The notes: generated by a model from the letters alone, not told the origin. DNA of 64,000 nucleotides from Acidimicrobiales bacterium (GCA_029246685.1 JAQWMR010000010.1:434001-498000), one strand, 5' to 3'. Counted from the stretch's first letter, positions 50,601-58,891 are shown. Translations and numbers: made by a program.

Positions 50601-50964
50601 CCCGGATGGCCATCCCACGAAGTTCATCCGCGAGAACCTGGTCAAGCGGGGCGTGGTCACCGCCAAGGGTCTCGAAGACGCCGAGGACGGCGGACGGGTC
50701 ACCGTCGGAGGGGTGGTGACGCACCGCCAACGGCCGGCCACGGCGAGCGGCACCACGTTCATTAGCCTCGAAGACGAGACCGGCCTCATCAACATCGTCG
50801 TCTCCAAGGGCTGTTGGCAGCGCTACAAGAAGGACGTGAGGGGTGCTCCCGCCCTACTGATCCGAGGAAAGCTGGAGAAATACGAGGGGGTGATCAACGT
50901 CGTGGCCGACCGCGTCGAACCCCTCCCGGCCGGTGGTGCCCCCGCATCGCGAGATTTTCGCTAG
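47632..50964 (+). CDS. dnaE2: Error-prone DNA polymerase III alpha subunit DnaE2
   Basis: A 1110-residue C-family polymerase of the DnaE2/ImuC type. An N-terminal extension of about 55 residues precedes the PHP domain (YAELHCHSNFSFLDGAS, residues 62-78). The catalytic aspartates are in GPPDIDIDIESDRREE near residue 466 and in KFDLLGLGML near 609. LGIHSGGMVMC and the tandem helix-hairpin-helix region follow, then the OB domain (GGVVTHRQRPATASGTTFIS). DnaE2 carries out damage-induced translesion synthesis together with ImuA and ImuB, which lie 20 kb away in this window. A LexA box is directly upstream. The length is full. Confidence 0.96.
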   Translation: MGWNSPNVPWSDIERTLSDRPPSGRARDLWISDGGDSPAWSRKRSKYEPPTKPPKYTSTTPYAELHCHSNFSFLDGASHPEELAEEAARLDLKALALTDHNGFYGIVRFAEAARAVGLPTVFGAELTLEQPTIDLSRPGPADPMGEHLLVLARDPEGYAMLGRAISEGQLAGEKGAPRISYDRLVELGGVGSERGEDHWLILTGCRKASVPKALTEAGPAAARRALDRLTSDFGSQNVAVELWDHGLPSDSVRNDALAELAVANGLDLVATGNVHHHSVARQRLASAMAAVRARRSLDEIDGWLPPAGLHLRSGDEQALRFARYPGVIERAAAIGIECAFDLALVAPNLPPYPCPDGLDEMGYLRRLVDEGGTRRYGTRDAEQVEGAWKQLDRELDLIDQLGFPGYFLVVWDIVDFCSRSDILCQGRGSAANSAVCFALGITNADAVSLNLLFERFLSPERDGPPDIDIDIESDRREEVIQYVYAKHGRHHCAQVANVITYRSKSAIRDMAKALGYATGQQDAFSKQVDRWRDVKAGAVDPDTSIPLPVMELAAEIEHFPRHLGIHSGGMVMCDRPVIEVCPVEWGRMEDRSVLQWDKDDCAAAGLVKFDLLGLGMLSVLHYAIDFIKETDGIDVDLATLPQESEVYDMLQKADTIGVFQIESRAQMATLPRLKPRCFYDLVVEVALIRPGPIQGGSVHPYIRRRNGEEPVTYLHPLLENALAKTLGVPLFQEQLMQIAIDVANFTPPDADQLRQAVGSKRSKERMEQLKERFFDGMRANGITDDIGEQIWLKLAAFANYGFPESHSVSFSYLVYASSWIKYHYPAAFTAALLNAQPMGFWSPHTIIGDARRHGVVIRTPDLNQSAATATLEPDESSTGGWAMRVGIDYVRGIGEDLAEAIDAGRPYASVEDLRRRVPKISLPILEALATSGAFGCFGIDRRSALWTAGAMAQTASDRLPGIVTGIDAPTLPGMSPQELSHADLWATSVAPDGHPTKFIRENLVKRGVVTAKGLEDAEDGGRVTVGGVVTHRQRPATASGTTFISLEDETGLINIVVSKGCWQRYKKDVRGAPALLIRGKLEKYEGVINVVADRVEPLPAGGAPASRDFR

Positions 50965-50982
50965 ATGATTGTTCTTTGAAAG

Positions 50983-51265
50983 ATGGAACCGATCGGGGCG
51001 CTCGTGCGTCTGGGAGACGTGACAGTGGCGAACGGATCCAGAGAGAGTGAGTCTCGACAACGGCTCGAACTCGTGACGGACGAGACGGCCGAGCCGGTGC
51101 TCGACTTCCGTGCGTTCTTCGCCGAGAACCATCGTTCGGTGGCCCAAGCGCTGGCGATGACCCTGCGCAACGACGACCTCGCCAACGACGCCGGCGCAGA
51201 GGCGATGACCAGGGCCTACGAGCGATGGGACGAGGTCGGTCGCTACACCAACCCAGCGGGCTGGA
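50983..51265 (+). pseudogene. ECF sigma-70 factor, 5' fragment
   Basis: The first about 94 residues of a sigma-70 family (ECF/SigE-like) factor. FRAFFAENHRSVAQALAMTL and NDAGAEAMTRAYERWDEVG are region 2, and RYTNPAGWTY is the normal lead-in to region 3/4. At that point the sequence changes into an unrelated membrane protein. Region 4, which reads the -35 element, is missing, so a functional sigma factor is not possible. The start, ATG 50983, lies 18 bp after dnaE2. Confidence 0.82.
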
Positions 51266-52054
51266 CGTATGGTGCTGTCCGGCTCGTCGCTCAACACCCT
51301 CGGCTTCCGCTCCACGAGCGACCTGCCCACGCTCACCGTGGCCATCATCGAGGGGATCGTCGGCCCCGGACTAGTCGCCCTTCTCATCAGTTTCCTTCCG
51401 ACCATCTACGGCGCGTTCTCGAGGTGGGAAACCGCGGTTGCCAAGCTCCACCTGCGGGCTACGGACAGCGAGGGCGTCCCAAGCCCCAGCTCGTTGCTCG
51501 GGCGGCACCACGTGATCGACTCGCTCGACGCGATGGCGTCCATGTGGGCCGATTGGGAGGACTGGTTCGTGGAGGTCGAGGAGACCCACACCTCCTTCCC
51601 GATCCTCGTCTTCTTCCGGTCACCTGTGCCCGACCGGTCCTGGATCGGCAGCGCGGGAATGGCGCTCGACTCGGCCTCCCTCTCGTGCTCGGTGCTGGAC
51701 GTCCCCCGCGACCTCCGTGCCATGCTGATGATCCGCACCGGCACGATGTCACTGCAGCGGATCTGTGACTTCTTCGGCTTCGAGTACGACTCGGATCCCG
51801 CGCCGACCGACCCGATCTCGATCACCCGGGCCGAGTTCGACGCAGTCGTGGAGGACTTCCGGGCGCTCGGCATGCCCCTGGCGGCCGACATGGACCAGGC
51901 ATGGGCGGACTACGCCGGATGGCGGGTCAACTACGACGTGCCTCTGCGGTCGCTCGCGACGTTCGTCGAGGCGCCGGAGATCCCGTGGGCAACTGACCGG
52001 CCAATCGAGATCAGCCGCCCCCGCCTCGTACGAGGCCGATCTGCCGCTCGGTGA
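51266..52054 (+). pseudogene. Ion-channel-like membrane protein, 3' fragment
   Basis: The C-terminal part of what looks like a potassium-channel-like membrane protein: LSGSSLNTLGF resembles the pore and filter region, VAIIEGIVGPGLVALLISFL is the last helix and SFLPTIYGAFSRWETAV leads to a soluble domain of about 200 residues. The N-terminal helices are missing, replaced by the sigma-factor fragment. An ATG at 51269 might allow translation of 261 residues, but without the first helices a pore is unlikely. The family assignment is moderate; the truncation is clear. Confidence 0.6.
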
Positions 52055-52078
52055 AATCGACGGTTACGGTTCCGCCCC

Positions 52079-53026
52079 ATGCAGACCCGTGTCACCGAAA
52101 TGCTCGGTATCGAGATTCCGATCGTGCAAGCGCCCATGGGGTGGATCGCCCGGTCCCAACTTGCCTCCGCCGTGTCGATCGCCGGCGGACTCGGGATCAT
52201 CGAGACCTCGTCCGGTCAACTCGACGTCATCAAGGATGAGATCGCAGCGATGCGAGAGCTCACGGACAAGCCCTGGGGCGTGAACGTGGCTCAGCTCTTC
52301 ATCCGCGACCTCGACGGACTGATCGAGTTCCTGCTCGAGAACAAGGTCGGTTTCGTCACCACGTCCGCCGGTGACCCGGCGGTCGTCGCGCCGACCCTGA
52401 AGGAAGCCGGGGTGACGGTCTTCCACGTTGTGCCCACCATCCGCGGCGCCGAGAAGGCCGCCGATGCAGGTGTCGACGGGTTCGTCATCGAGGGGATCGA
52501 AGGCGGTGGGTTCAAGAATGCAAAGGGCGCATCGAGCCTCGTACTCGTGCCGGAGATCGCCGCTCGGTTTCCCGAGCTACCGATCATCGCGGCCGGTGGG
52601 TTCACCGATGGACCGTCCATGGCTGCCGCGTTCGCGCTCGGGGCTGACGGTGTGCAAATGGGCACCCGGATGGTCGCGTCGGTCGAGTCGCCGATCCACG
52701 ACAACTGGAAGCAGTCGATCGTCGCCGGCAAGGAAACCGACACGGTGCTCGTGAAGGGCGCGATCGGGCCCGCGATGCGGACCCTCCGCACGGAGAAGAC
52801 AGCCCAGGTCAACGAGGAGCACGGGTCCGTGTCGCTCGACATCGACGACATGATGGGCACGTACTTCGGCGGCGACATGGAGTCCGGCGTGGCCATGAGC
52901 GGCCAGGTTCAAGGCCGGATTCACTCCGTCGAACCGGTGGCCGACATCCTGCGTGCCGCGTGGAACGACTGTCAGTCGATCTTGACCGAGCTGGGCGCTC
53001 GAACCGCTGCTTCGACTTCGAAGTAG
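52079..53026 (+). CDS. Nitronate monooxygenase/enoyl-reductase-type flavoprotein
   Basis: A 315-residue FMN-dependent TIM-barrel protein of the 2-nitropropane dioxygenase (nitronate monooxygenase) family. IPIVQAPMGWIARSQLASAV is the FMN-binding start, FVIEGIEGGGFKN holds the position of the usual GxEAGGH motif but with GIEGGG, and IIAAGGFTDGPSMAAAFALG with GVQMGTR is the phosphate-binding end. The active-site histidine of the class I enzymes is not at its place, so the reaction may differ from nitronate oxidation. Its 3' end overlaps the convergent lemA by 55 bp. Confidence 0.9.
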   Translation: MQTRVTEMLGIEIPIVQAPMGWIARSQLASAVSIAGGLGIIETSSGQLDVIKDEIAAMRELTDKPWGVNVAQLFIRDLDGLIEFLLENKVGFVTTSAGDPAVVAPTLKEAGVTVFHVVPTIRGAEKAADAGVDGFVIEGIEGGGFKNAKGASSLVLVPEIAARFPELPIIAAGGFTDGPSMAAAFALGADGVQMGTRMVASVESPIHDNWKQSIVAGKETDTVLVKGAIGPAMRTLRTEKTAQVNEEHGSVSLDIDDMMGTYFGGDMESGVAMSGQVQGRIHSVEPVADILRAAWNDCQSILTELGARTAASTSK

Positions 53027-53529
53027 TCGGCTCGCGCGGACCCACCGATCGACGCGACGAAGCGGGACGGGATCGCTTCGCAACGGCGGTTGTAGTCGCG
53101 CACGTTGCCGTTGAAGAGCCGGCGTGAGGCCTGGATCCGGTCCTCGGTCGTCACAAGCTCTCGCTGCAGATCGAGGAAGTGCGCGCTCGCGACGAGCTCC
53201 GGATACACCTCACTGACGGCGAGTAGATGGCGTAGCCCCTCGACGAGCACGTTCTCCGGGCCGGTTTGCGCGCCGGCGTCGCCATGCGTCGCGATCGCAC
53301 CCTGGCGAGCCTCGATCACTTCCGTCATGGTGTCGGCTTCGTGCGCGGCATAGCCCTGCACGGTCTCGACGAGGTTGGGGATCAGGTCGTAGCGGCGTCG
53401 CAGCTCCGTCTCCACGTTCGACCACTAGTTCGCGATGAGGTTGCGCTGCGACACGAATCGATTGAAGGAGATGAGCCCGCCCAGCAGAACCAGGCCGATG
53501 ACAACCGCGAGCACGATGAACGGCGACAT
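52972..53529 (-). pseudogene. lemA: LemA family protein interrupted by an in-frame TAG
   Basis: A LemA-family membrane-anchored helical protein. From ATG 53529 it starts MSPFIVLAVVIGLVLLGGLI (one membrane helix) and SFNRFVSQRNLIAN, then meets TAG at 53425-53427, and in the same frame continues WSNVETELRRRYDLIPNLVE, the most conserved LemA segment. The two halves together make a normal 185-residue protein. A single-base change from a serine or glutamine codon explains the stop. A ribosomal restart at GTG 53415 would give a soluble fragment lacking the anchor. The gene is damaged unless the stop is a sequencing error. Confidence 0.85.
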
Positions 53530-53567
53530 GTTCTCTCCGTCGGCGGCTGGGGCATGTCTGTGAAGGA

Positions 53568-54863
53568 GTGGCGCGGAAGGCCGAAAGGGTCGAGCACGGT
53601 GACCCGGCGAGGCTGCAGACTTGCCCGGTGGCACGGTTCGGGGATCGTCTCGCGCGCATCGGACGTGCCGTCACCGGTGGTGACCCCCGCGCGTATCGAG
53701 ACGGCCTCGTTGCCCTCACCGTTGCCGGCGTCTCGAGCCTCGTCGCCGGCGTCACCCTCGCACTCACCACCGACACGCTCGAGGAACTGCCGGGCCTGCT
53801 GCTGCTGGTTCCCGCGGCGCTTGCGGTGAAGGGCAACATCTTCGGCGCCCTCGGGAGCCGCTTGGGCACGAGTATCCACGCCGGGACGTTCCGACTGAGC
53901 GGCCGTTTCGACACGATCGTCGGGGCGAACGTGGCTGCGGCGATGCTGCTCAGCCTCGTGATAGCGGTGGCCATCGCGCTGCTCGCCAAGGGCGTGGCGA
54001 TCGTGTTCTCGATTTCGCCGACGATGTCGGTGGCCGACTTCATCGTGGTCTCGACCGTTGGCGGCCTGCTCGCATCCGTCGTGATCCTGGGAGTCACGCT
54101 TCTGCTCGCCGCCGGCTCGTTCCGCTACGACTGGGACCTGGACAACGTCGTGTCCCCGCTGGTCACGGCGATGAGCGACGTCGCCTCGCTGCCCGCCCTT
54201 GTGCTCGCCGCCGAACTGGCGGGCTTCGATGTGGTCACGCCGACGCTCGCGTGGGTCCTGGGCGGCATCTCGGTTGCCGCCCTCGGATGGGCGTTCGTCA
54301 CCCGGTTCCAGGTGCTGCGGGCGATCGTGCGCGAGTCCGTGCCGATTCTCGTGGTCGCCGGGGTGCTCGATCTGATCGCGGGGATCGTCATCGAGAAGCG
54401 GCTCGACGACTTCCTCGAGTTCCCGGTGCTGCTCGTGCTTCTGCCGGGCTTTCTGGGCGCGGCGGGCGCGCTCGGCGGCGTGCTGTCCAGCCGCCTTGCC
54501 ACCAAGCTGCACCTCGGTTTGATCGAGCCGGGGCCGATCCCTCGCGGCTCCGCGGGCAGTGAGCTTGCGATGATCTTCGCTCTGTCGGTGCCCGTCTTCG
54601 TGATCGCCGGCTTCGTCGCCGAGGCAGGCGGCGCCCTGGCGAACCAGGCCAGCCCCGGCCTGCTCGATGTCGCTCTTGTCGCCGTCGTCGGTGGCCTGTT
54701 CGCCACCGCCTTCGTCGTGGTCGTCGCGTATTACACGACCGTCGTCGCCGTTCGCTTCGGGCTCGATCCGGACACGTACGGCATTCCGGTCGTGACGTCC
54801 ACGCTGGACTTCGTCGGCGCGTTCACTCTCATCCTGGCGATCGTCGCCTTAGGAGTTGCCTGA
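53568..54863 (+). CDS. MgtE/SLC41-type divalent cation transporter
   Basis: A 431-residue membrane protein with two tandem MgtE-like membrane domains, as in SLC41. Each repeat has the feature PALVLAAELAG/LLLVPAALAVKGNIFGALGS-type: LLVPAALAVKGNIFGALGSR in the first and VLLPGFLGAAGALGGVLSSR in the second. The cytoplasmic N and CBS domains of bacterial MgtE are absent. Start may be GTG 53568 or GTG 53628. It is followed after 48 bp by the RCK/PhoU gene, a pairing that suggests the latter controls or is part of the transporter. Confidence 0.9.
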   Translation: MARKAERVEHGDPARLQTCPVARFGDRLARIGRAVTGGDPRAYRDGLVALTVAGVSSLVAGVTLALTTDTLEELPGLLLLVPAALAVKGNIFGALGSRLGTSIHAGTFRLSGRFDTIVGANVAAAMLLSLVIAVAIALLAKGVAIVFSISPTMSVADFIVVSTVGGLLASVVILGVTLLLAAGSFRYDWDLDNVVSPLVTAMSDVASLPALVLAAELAGFDVVTPTLAWVLGGISVAALGWAFVTRFQVLRAIVRESVPILVVAGVLDLIAGIVIEKRLDDFLEFPVLLVLLPGFLGAAGALGGVLSSRLATKLHLGLIEPGPIPRGSAGSELAMIFALSVPVFVIAGFVAEAGGALANQASPGLLDVALVAVVGGLFATAFVVVVAYYTTVVAVRFGLDPDTYGIPVVTSTLDFVGAFTLILAIVALGVA

Positions 54864-54911
54864 GCTGGGAGTTGCCCAAAACATGAGCCAAGCTATGACC
54901 CGAACGAGGAA

Positions 54912-56153
54912 GTGATGGACGACAGACCCCGCAACCTGCGAGAGATGCTGGCCGAAGCGAAAGACCTGTCCGAGCTGATGGTCGACCTCGCCTACGCGTC
55001 GCTCTTCTTCGGCGACCCGGACATGGCCGACGAAGTCGGCGAGCTCGAGGAAACCATGAATGACCTCGTGCAGGACATGCGCGGCGTCTGCATCATGGCG
55101 GTGCGGCGCCCGAAGGAGTCCGAGGGCATGTCGTCCGTGCTCCAGGTGATCAGCGCGATCGAACGCATCGCGAACGACGCGGTCGACATCGCCCGCATCG
55201 TCACCCATCAGCTCGGCATCCCCGCACAGCTGGTGTCCGATCTCTCTGAGGCCGAGGAGGTGAGCCACCGAGTTCTCGTGTCGGAAGGCTCGCACATGGC
55301 GCACCGCGCGTTGTCGGCCCACGAGCTGCCCGTCCAGACGGGCATGCGGGTCATGGCCGTTCGCCGCGAGCGGGACTGGATCACCGATGTCGACGGCGAC
55401 ATTGTGCTCATGCCGGGCGACGTGCTCTTCCTCCGCGGATCACCGGACGGCATCACCCGCCTTCGCGAGCTCGCTGCCGCGGCGCCATGGACAGCACCGC
55501 AGCTCCCGGAGGACCCGTTCACCACCGATCTCGACCGAGCGGTCGACGTCCTCGTCGACATGAAGAACTTGTCGGAAGTCGCGGTTGGCCTGGCCTACTC
55601 CGCGCTCGTGCTCGGTGACCTCGGGCTTGCCGCAGAGGTGCGTCATCTTGCGGATCGCCTCGACGAGATGAAGGACCGACTCGAGCTGTGGGTCCTTCGC
55701 GCCGCGAGCGACAAGGTCGACCCGTCGCCGCTTCGCGGGCTTCTGCACCTCTCCCAGGCGGCGGAGGACATCGGTGACCAGGCCCAGCAGATGGTGTGGC
55801 TCATCGAACAGCGTGAAGACGTGCACCCGATTCTCGGGCTGGCGCTCGGCGACAGCGACGAGGTGGTTGTCCGGATCCCTGTCGGGGAGGGAAGCGAAGC
55901 CGAGCAAGCGCTGCTCGCTGAGCTGCAACTCAACATCGAGCCGGGGTTCACCGTCCTCGCAATCCGCCGTTGCGGCCAATACGTCTATCGGCCACGCGGT
56001 CGAGTCCGGCTCCTCGCCGGTGACGAGCTCATCGCCAGCGGACCCGACGAGGGGCGTGAGCTGCTCGCCCTTCGTTGCGGTTGGCGTCTCGTCGATCCCG
56101 ACGGTGACGGCGAAATGGAGCTGGAGCCCCTCGTCCGCACCACGGGCGGGTAG
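54912..56153 (+). CDS. PhoU-like plus RCK_C (TrkA_C) regulatory protein
   Basis: A 413-residue soluble protein with two similar halves, each made of a helical PhoU-like part (LSELMVDLAYASLFFGDPDM; LSEVAVGLAYSALVLGDLGL) and an RCK_C-like beta part (MRVMAVRRERDWITD with MPGDVLFLRG; FTVLAIRRCGQYVYRPRG with LLAGDELIASGP). RCK_C domains bind ions or small ligands and control ion transport. Directly after an MgtE-type transporter this is probably its regulator. The internal duplication suggests a pseudo-symmetric partner for the two-repeat transporter. GTG 54912 or ATG 54915 is the start. Confidence 0.9.
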   Translation: MMDDRPRNLREMLAEAKDLSELMVDLAYASLFFGDPDMADEVGELEETMNDLVQDMRGVCIMAVRRPKESEGMSSVLQVISAIERIANDAVDIARIVTHQLGIPAQLVSDLSEAEEVSHRVLVSEGSHMAHRALSAHELPVQTGMRVMAVRRERDWITDVDGDIVLMPGDVLFLRGSPDGITRLRELAAAAPWTAPQLPEDPFTTDLDRAVDVLVDMKNLSEVAVGLAYSALVLGDLGLAAEVRHLADRLDEMKDRLELWVLRAASDKVDPSPLRGLLHLSQAAEDIGDQAQQMVWLIEQREDVHPILGLALGDSDEVVVRIPVGEGSEAEQALLAELQLNIEPGFTVLAIRRCGQYVYRPRGRVRLLAGDELIASGPDEGRELLALRCGWRLVDPDGDGEMELEPLVRTTGG

Positions 56154-56164
56154 GTTCCACCGGA

Positions 56165-57037
56165 ATGGACGCCCCCCTCTGCCTCCTGTCGATCCACGCC
56201 CACCCTGACGACGAAGCGTCGAAGGGTGCGAGCACCGTCGCGAAGTATCACGCCGAGGGCGTACGCACCGTGCTCGTGTGCTGCACCGGCGGCGAGGAGG
56301 GCGACATCCTCAATCCAGCGATGGACAAGCCGGAAGTACGCGACAACCTCGGCGAGGTTCGCATGCAGGAACTCGCGGCCGCGGCCGACGCCATCGGCTA
56401 CGACGAGGTCCACATGCTCGGCTACCGCGATTCCGGTATGGCCGATTCCGAGGCGAACGCCCACCCGGACTGCTTCGCCGCCGCACCGCTCGAGGAGGCT
56501 GTCGACCGGCTCGTCGCGATCCTGCGATCTGAACGTCCCCAGGTAGTCATCACGTATCCGGACGAGCAGGGCGGCTACCAGCACCCTGACCATCTGCGGG
56601 TCTACGAGATCACCCACCCGGGGGTTGCGGCAGCTGCGGACCCCGACCATCGACCGGACCTCGGTGAGCCGTGGCGGGTCGCGAAGGTCTACTACTCGAG
56701 CTGGTCTCGGGCTCGCATCGAAGCTCGTCATCAGGCGTTCCTCGATCTCGACCTCGAGTCGCCCTACGACAAGCGCTGGTTCGAACGGCCTGACACCGAC
56801 AGCAGCATCACCACCAAGGTGCCCGTCGACGGATTCACCGATGCTCGCCGCGAGGGCCTGCTGGCCCACGCCACCCAGATCGATCCTGAGTCGCCGTTCT
56901 GGTTCGGTCTGCCGATCGAGGTCGACCGCAAGATCTACACGATCGATGACTACCGCCTGGCCGACAGCGACATCCCTGAGGGTGAGATCGAGACCGACCT
57001 CTTCGCCGGTGTTCGGGCCGAGGCCGCTACGCCGTGA
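56165..57037 (+). CDS. mca: Mycothiol S-conjugate amidase Mca
   Basis: A 290-residue zinc hydrolase of the LmbE/PIG-L family. The zinc site is IHAHPDDEASKGASTVAKYH at the N-terminus, with the third ligand in GGYQHPDHLRVYE; HPDDE...SKGA is the Mca form rather than MshB. It cleaves mycothiol conjugates so that the mercapturate can be exported, a step in detoxification. Presence of Mca implies mycothiol and hence an actinobacterium. The next gene overlaps by 4 bp (GTGA). Confidence 0.93.
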   Translation: MDAPLCLLSIHAHPDDEASKGASTVAKYHAEGVRTVLVCCTGGEEGDILNPAMDKPEVRDNLGEVRMQELAAAADAIGYDEVHMLGYRDSGMADSEANAHPDCFAAAPLEEAVDRLVAILRSERPQVVITYPDEQGGYQHPDHLRVYEITHPGVAAAADPDHRPDLGEPWRVAKVYYSSWSRARIEARHQAFLDLDLESPYDKRWFERPDTDSSITTKVPVDGFTDARREGLLAHATQIDPESPFWFGLPIEVDRKIYTIDDYRLADSDIPEGEIETDLFAGVRAEAATP

Positions 57038-57414
57038 ACATCTTCGACGACGACTGGCTCGTCGCGGCCGCCGAAGCGCTCGCCGCGATGCCGTCGCAGG
57101 CCGGCGCCTCGGCGGTGATCGACTACGTCGTCGCCGGGAGTCCGGATGGCAAGGTCACGATCGGCGTCACGCTCACCGACGGTCAGGTCACCGCGATGCA
57201 GACCGGCAAGTCGAAGGACCCCGACATCGTGGTGTCCGTGAAGTACGAGTACGCCGTCGAGATCCTCACGGGTGAGATGTCGAGCGATGCGGGCTACATG
57301 AACGGCGCGCTCAAGATCGAAGGCGCGCACGAGCGCTGGATGCTGGAGCTCCGGCCCGTTCGTCTGGCTGCGATCGAGGCGCTCGCCCCGGTCATGGCCG
57401 ACACGGCGACCTGA
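57034..57414 (+). CDS. SCP2 sterol-binding domain protein
   Basis: A 126-residue SCP2-fold protein. GKVTIGVTLTDGQVTAMQTG and DPDIVVSVKYEYAVEILTGE match the beta-sheet and lipid-tunnel region, and MNGALKIEGAHERWMLELRP the C-terminal helix area. Proteins of this fold bind acyl-CoAs or sterols. Its GTG start overlaps the mca stop. Ending 5 bp before the convergent YdjC-type gene, it closes the plus-strand run from the MgtE gene. Confidence 0.9.
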   Translation: MNIFDDDWLVAAAEALAAMPSQAGASAVIDYVVAGSPDGKVTIGVTLTDGQVTAMQTGKSKDPDIVVSVKYEYAVEILTGEMSSDAGYMNGALKIEGAHERWMLELRPVRLAAIEALAPVMADTAT

Positions 57415-57419
57415 CGGCG

Positions 57420-58265
57420 CTACCGCCGAGCTTTCTGCGCCTCGCGCAGCTCGCGGAACCCGACCAGCGTTGCGCCCGCGGCGGCGATTCGGTCCGCGAG
57501 GCCACGGTCGGTGAGCAGGTCGAGATCGTCCATCCGGGATGAGGCATCGGGGTCGATCGCCCGCAGCTCCTCGGCGGCGATCGCCGGTTCGAAGGCAACC
57601 ACGGTGACACCGTTCTGGAGGTTCGCGAGGACGCCGTCGAGATGTGATCGCGCACCGCCGCGGACGAGCGAGAAGTGATCGGGCATCACGATGCCCTCCT
57701 CGGCGGCGAGGCGGCGGAACGGAAAGCCGGCCCGCTCCTCTGCATCGCCACTTTCGAGGCGGATGGGCAGCTCTGCCTCGTAGGCGATGTCGAGCATCAC
57801 GTCGAAGAACTCGGGCCGCTGCTGCATCGTGCCGAGATGGGTCGAGAGATGGGTCACGTCGAACCCCCACAAGCGAGCCCGCTCGAGCTGGGCTCGACAC
57901 TCGCGACGGACCTCATCGAGGTCGGCATGGTCCCAAAGGTCGTCGGCGGTACGGGGGAAGCCACCGTCACCGTCGAGCAGGCTCGGTGCGCTGGTCAGCG
58001 GGCCCCATCGGTAGCAGTCGAGCTGGCTGTTGAGCGTGAGGTGCACGCCGACGTCGGCGCCCTCGTCGCGATCGGCAGCGTAGCGAGACCATGGTCCTGG
58101 CATCATCACCGTGGCCGTGGTGGCGTGGCCCTCGCGCAGCGCTGCGAATCCGCCGGCGGTAGCTGCGTGGGTCGACCCGAGCAGGTCGGCACTCAGGATC
58201 AGCAGCTTCGCATCGGCCGGGTGGCCGAGTGAGTCGGCGAGCGACTCCATCGGTGGGGTGGTCAC
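57420..58265 (-). CDS. ChbG/YdjC-family carbohydrate deacetylase-like protein
   Basis: A 281-residue YdjC/ChbG-type metal hydrolase. The family removes acetyl groups from oligosaccharides. KLLILSADLLGSTHAATAG has the metal aspartate, ADVGVHLTLNSQLD the next ligand, and DVTHLSTHLGTMQQRPEF the following histidine pair. Substrate specificity is unknown. It lies 19 bp downstream of the nuclease gene on the same strand. Confidence 0.9.
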   Translation of the reverse strand: MTTPPMESLADSLGHPADAKLLILSADLLGSTHAATAGGFAALREGHATTATVMMPGPWSRYAADRDEGADVGVHLTLNSQLDCYRWGPLTSAPSLLDGDGGFPRTADDLWDHADLDEVRRECRAQLERARLWGFDVTHLSTHLGTMQQRPEFFDVMLDIAYEAELPIRLESGDAEERAGFPFRRLAAEEGIVMPDHFSLVRGGARSHLDGVLANLQNGVTVVAFEPAIAAEELRAIDPDASSRMDDLDLLTDRGLADRIAAAGATLVGFRELREAQKARR

Positions 58266-58284
58266 GAAGACAGACGGTAGCGCC

Positions 58285-58851
58285 CTACTCCAACGGAACG
58301 TCGGGGCCGCCGCAGACGCCCCACAACCCGACCCCGGCCGCGGCCGCTGTTCGTTCGGCCGCGCGGAACGGCGACTCGTAGTGGTCGTTGGGGTCGTAGA
58401 TCAGCACGCCGGCGTAGCCCTGCTCGAGGAGATCGAGGTTGACGAACAGATCGTCGGAACTGCGCACGACGTATGCGAGGAGGCGGTCGTACTGATCGCG
58501 GGCCTCCTCATCGAAGATCAGCGTGATGTCGGACCCCTCTGGCAGGAGCGTGGTGAGGTAGTCGCTGGACTCGGCGCCGTAGCACTGATCTGGCCGGTTC
58601 TCGGCCACGGATTCGGGGGTGTCGATCCCGAGGAGACGGACCCGCTCGGACTCGCCGTTGATCACGGCAACGATCGTGTCGCCATCGACCACTCGCTCGA
58701 CTGTGGCGTTCGGTGGCAGCGACTCCTGGTCGGGGACGGTCGCCGGGGCCGAATCGCTCGCCGCCGGTGGAGACTGCGTCTCGACCGGCTCGTCGTCGGT
58801 GCATCCGACGACGAGAGCGGCAAGAACGAGCAGGGGGGTGAAGCGCCTCAC
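58285..58851 (-). CDS. Thermonuclease-like (SNase) lipoprotein
   Basis: A 188-residue exported nuclease. From GTG 58851 the signal is MRRFTPLLVLAALVVGC with a lipobox at VVGC. The staphylococcal nuclease fold is visible: VERVVDGDTIVAVING, VRLLGIDTPES with the catalytic arginine and the calcium aspartates, and RDQYDRLLAYV with the second arginine. It should cleave nucleic acid at the cell surface or in the envelope. An upstream ATG would bury the signal peptide and is rejected. Confidence 0.9.
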   Translation of the reverse strand: MRRFTPLLVLAALVVGCTDDEPVETQSPPAASDSAPATVPDQESLPPNATVERVVDGDTIVAVINGESERVRLLGIDTPESVAENRPDQCYGAESSDYLTTLLPEGSDITLIFDEEARDQYDRLLAYVVRSSDDLFVNLDLLEQGYAGVLIYDPNDHYESPFRAAERTAAAAGVGLWGVCGGPDVPLE

Positions 58852-58891
58852 GGATGCCAAGTGTGGCTGCCGCGAGGCTCGATCGCGCCGG

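Noticed and set aside
3824..53427. Recoding of TAG to an amino acid (alternative code or pyrrolysine)
   Set aside because: TAG ends many intact genes at the expected place here, including dnaE2, the aldehyde dehydrogenase and the crotonase, so general recoding is not supported.
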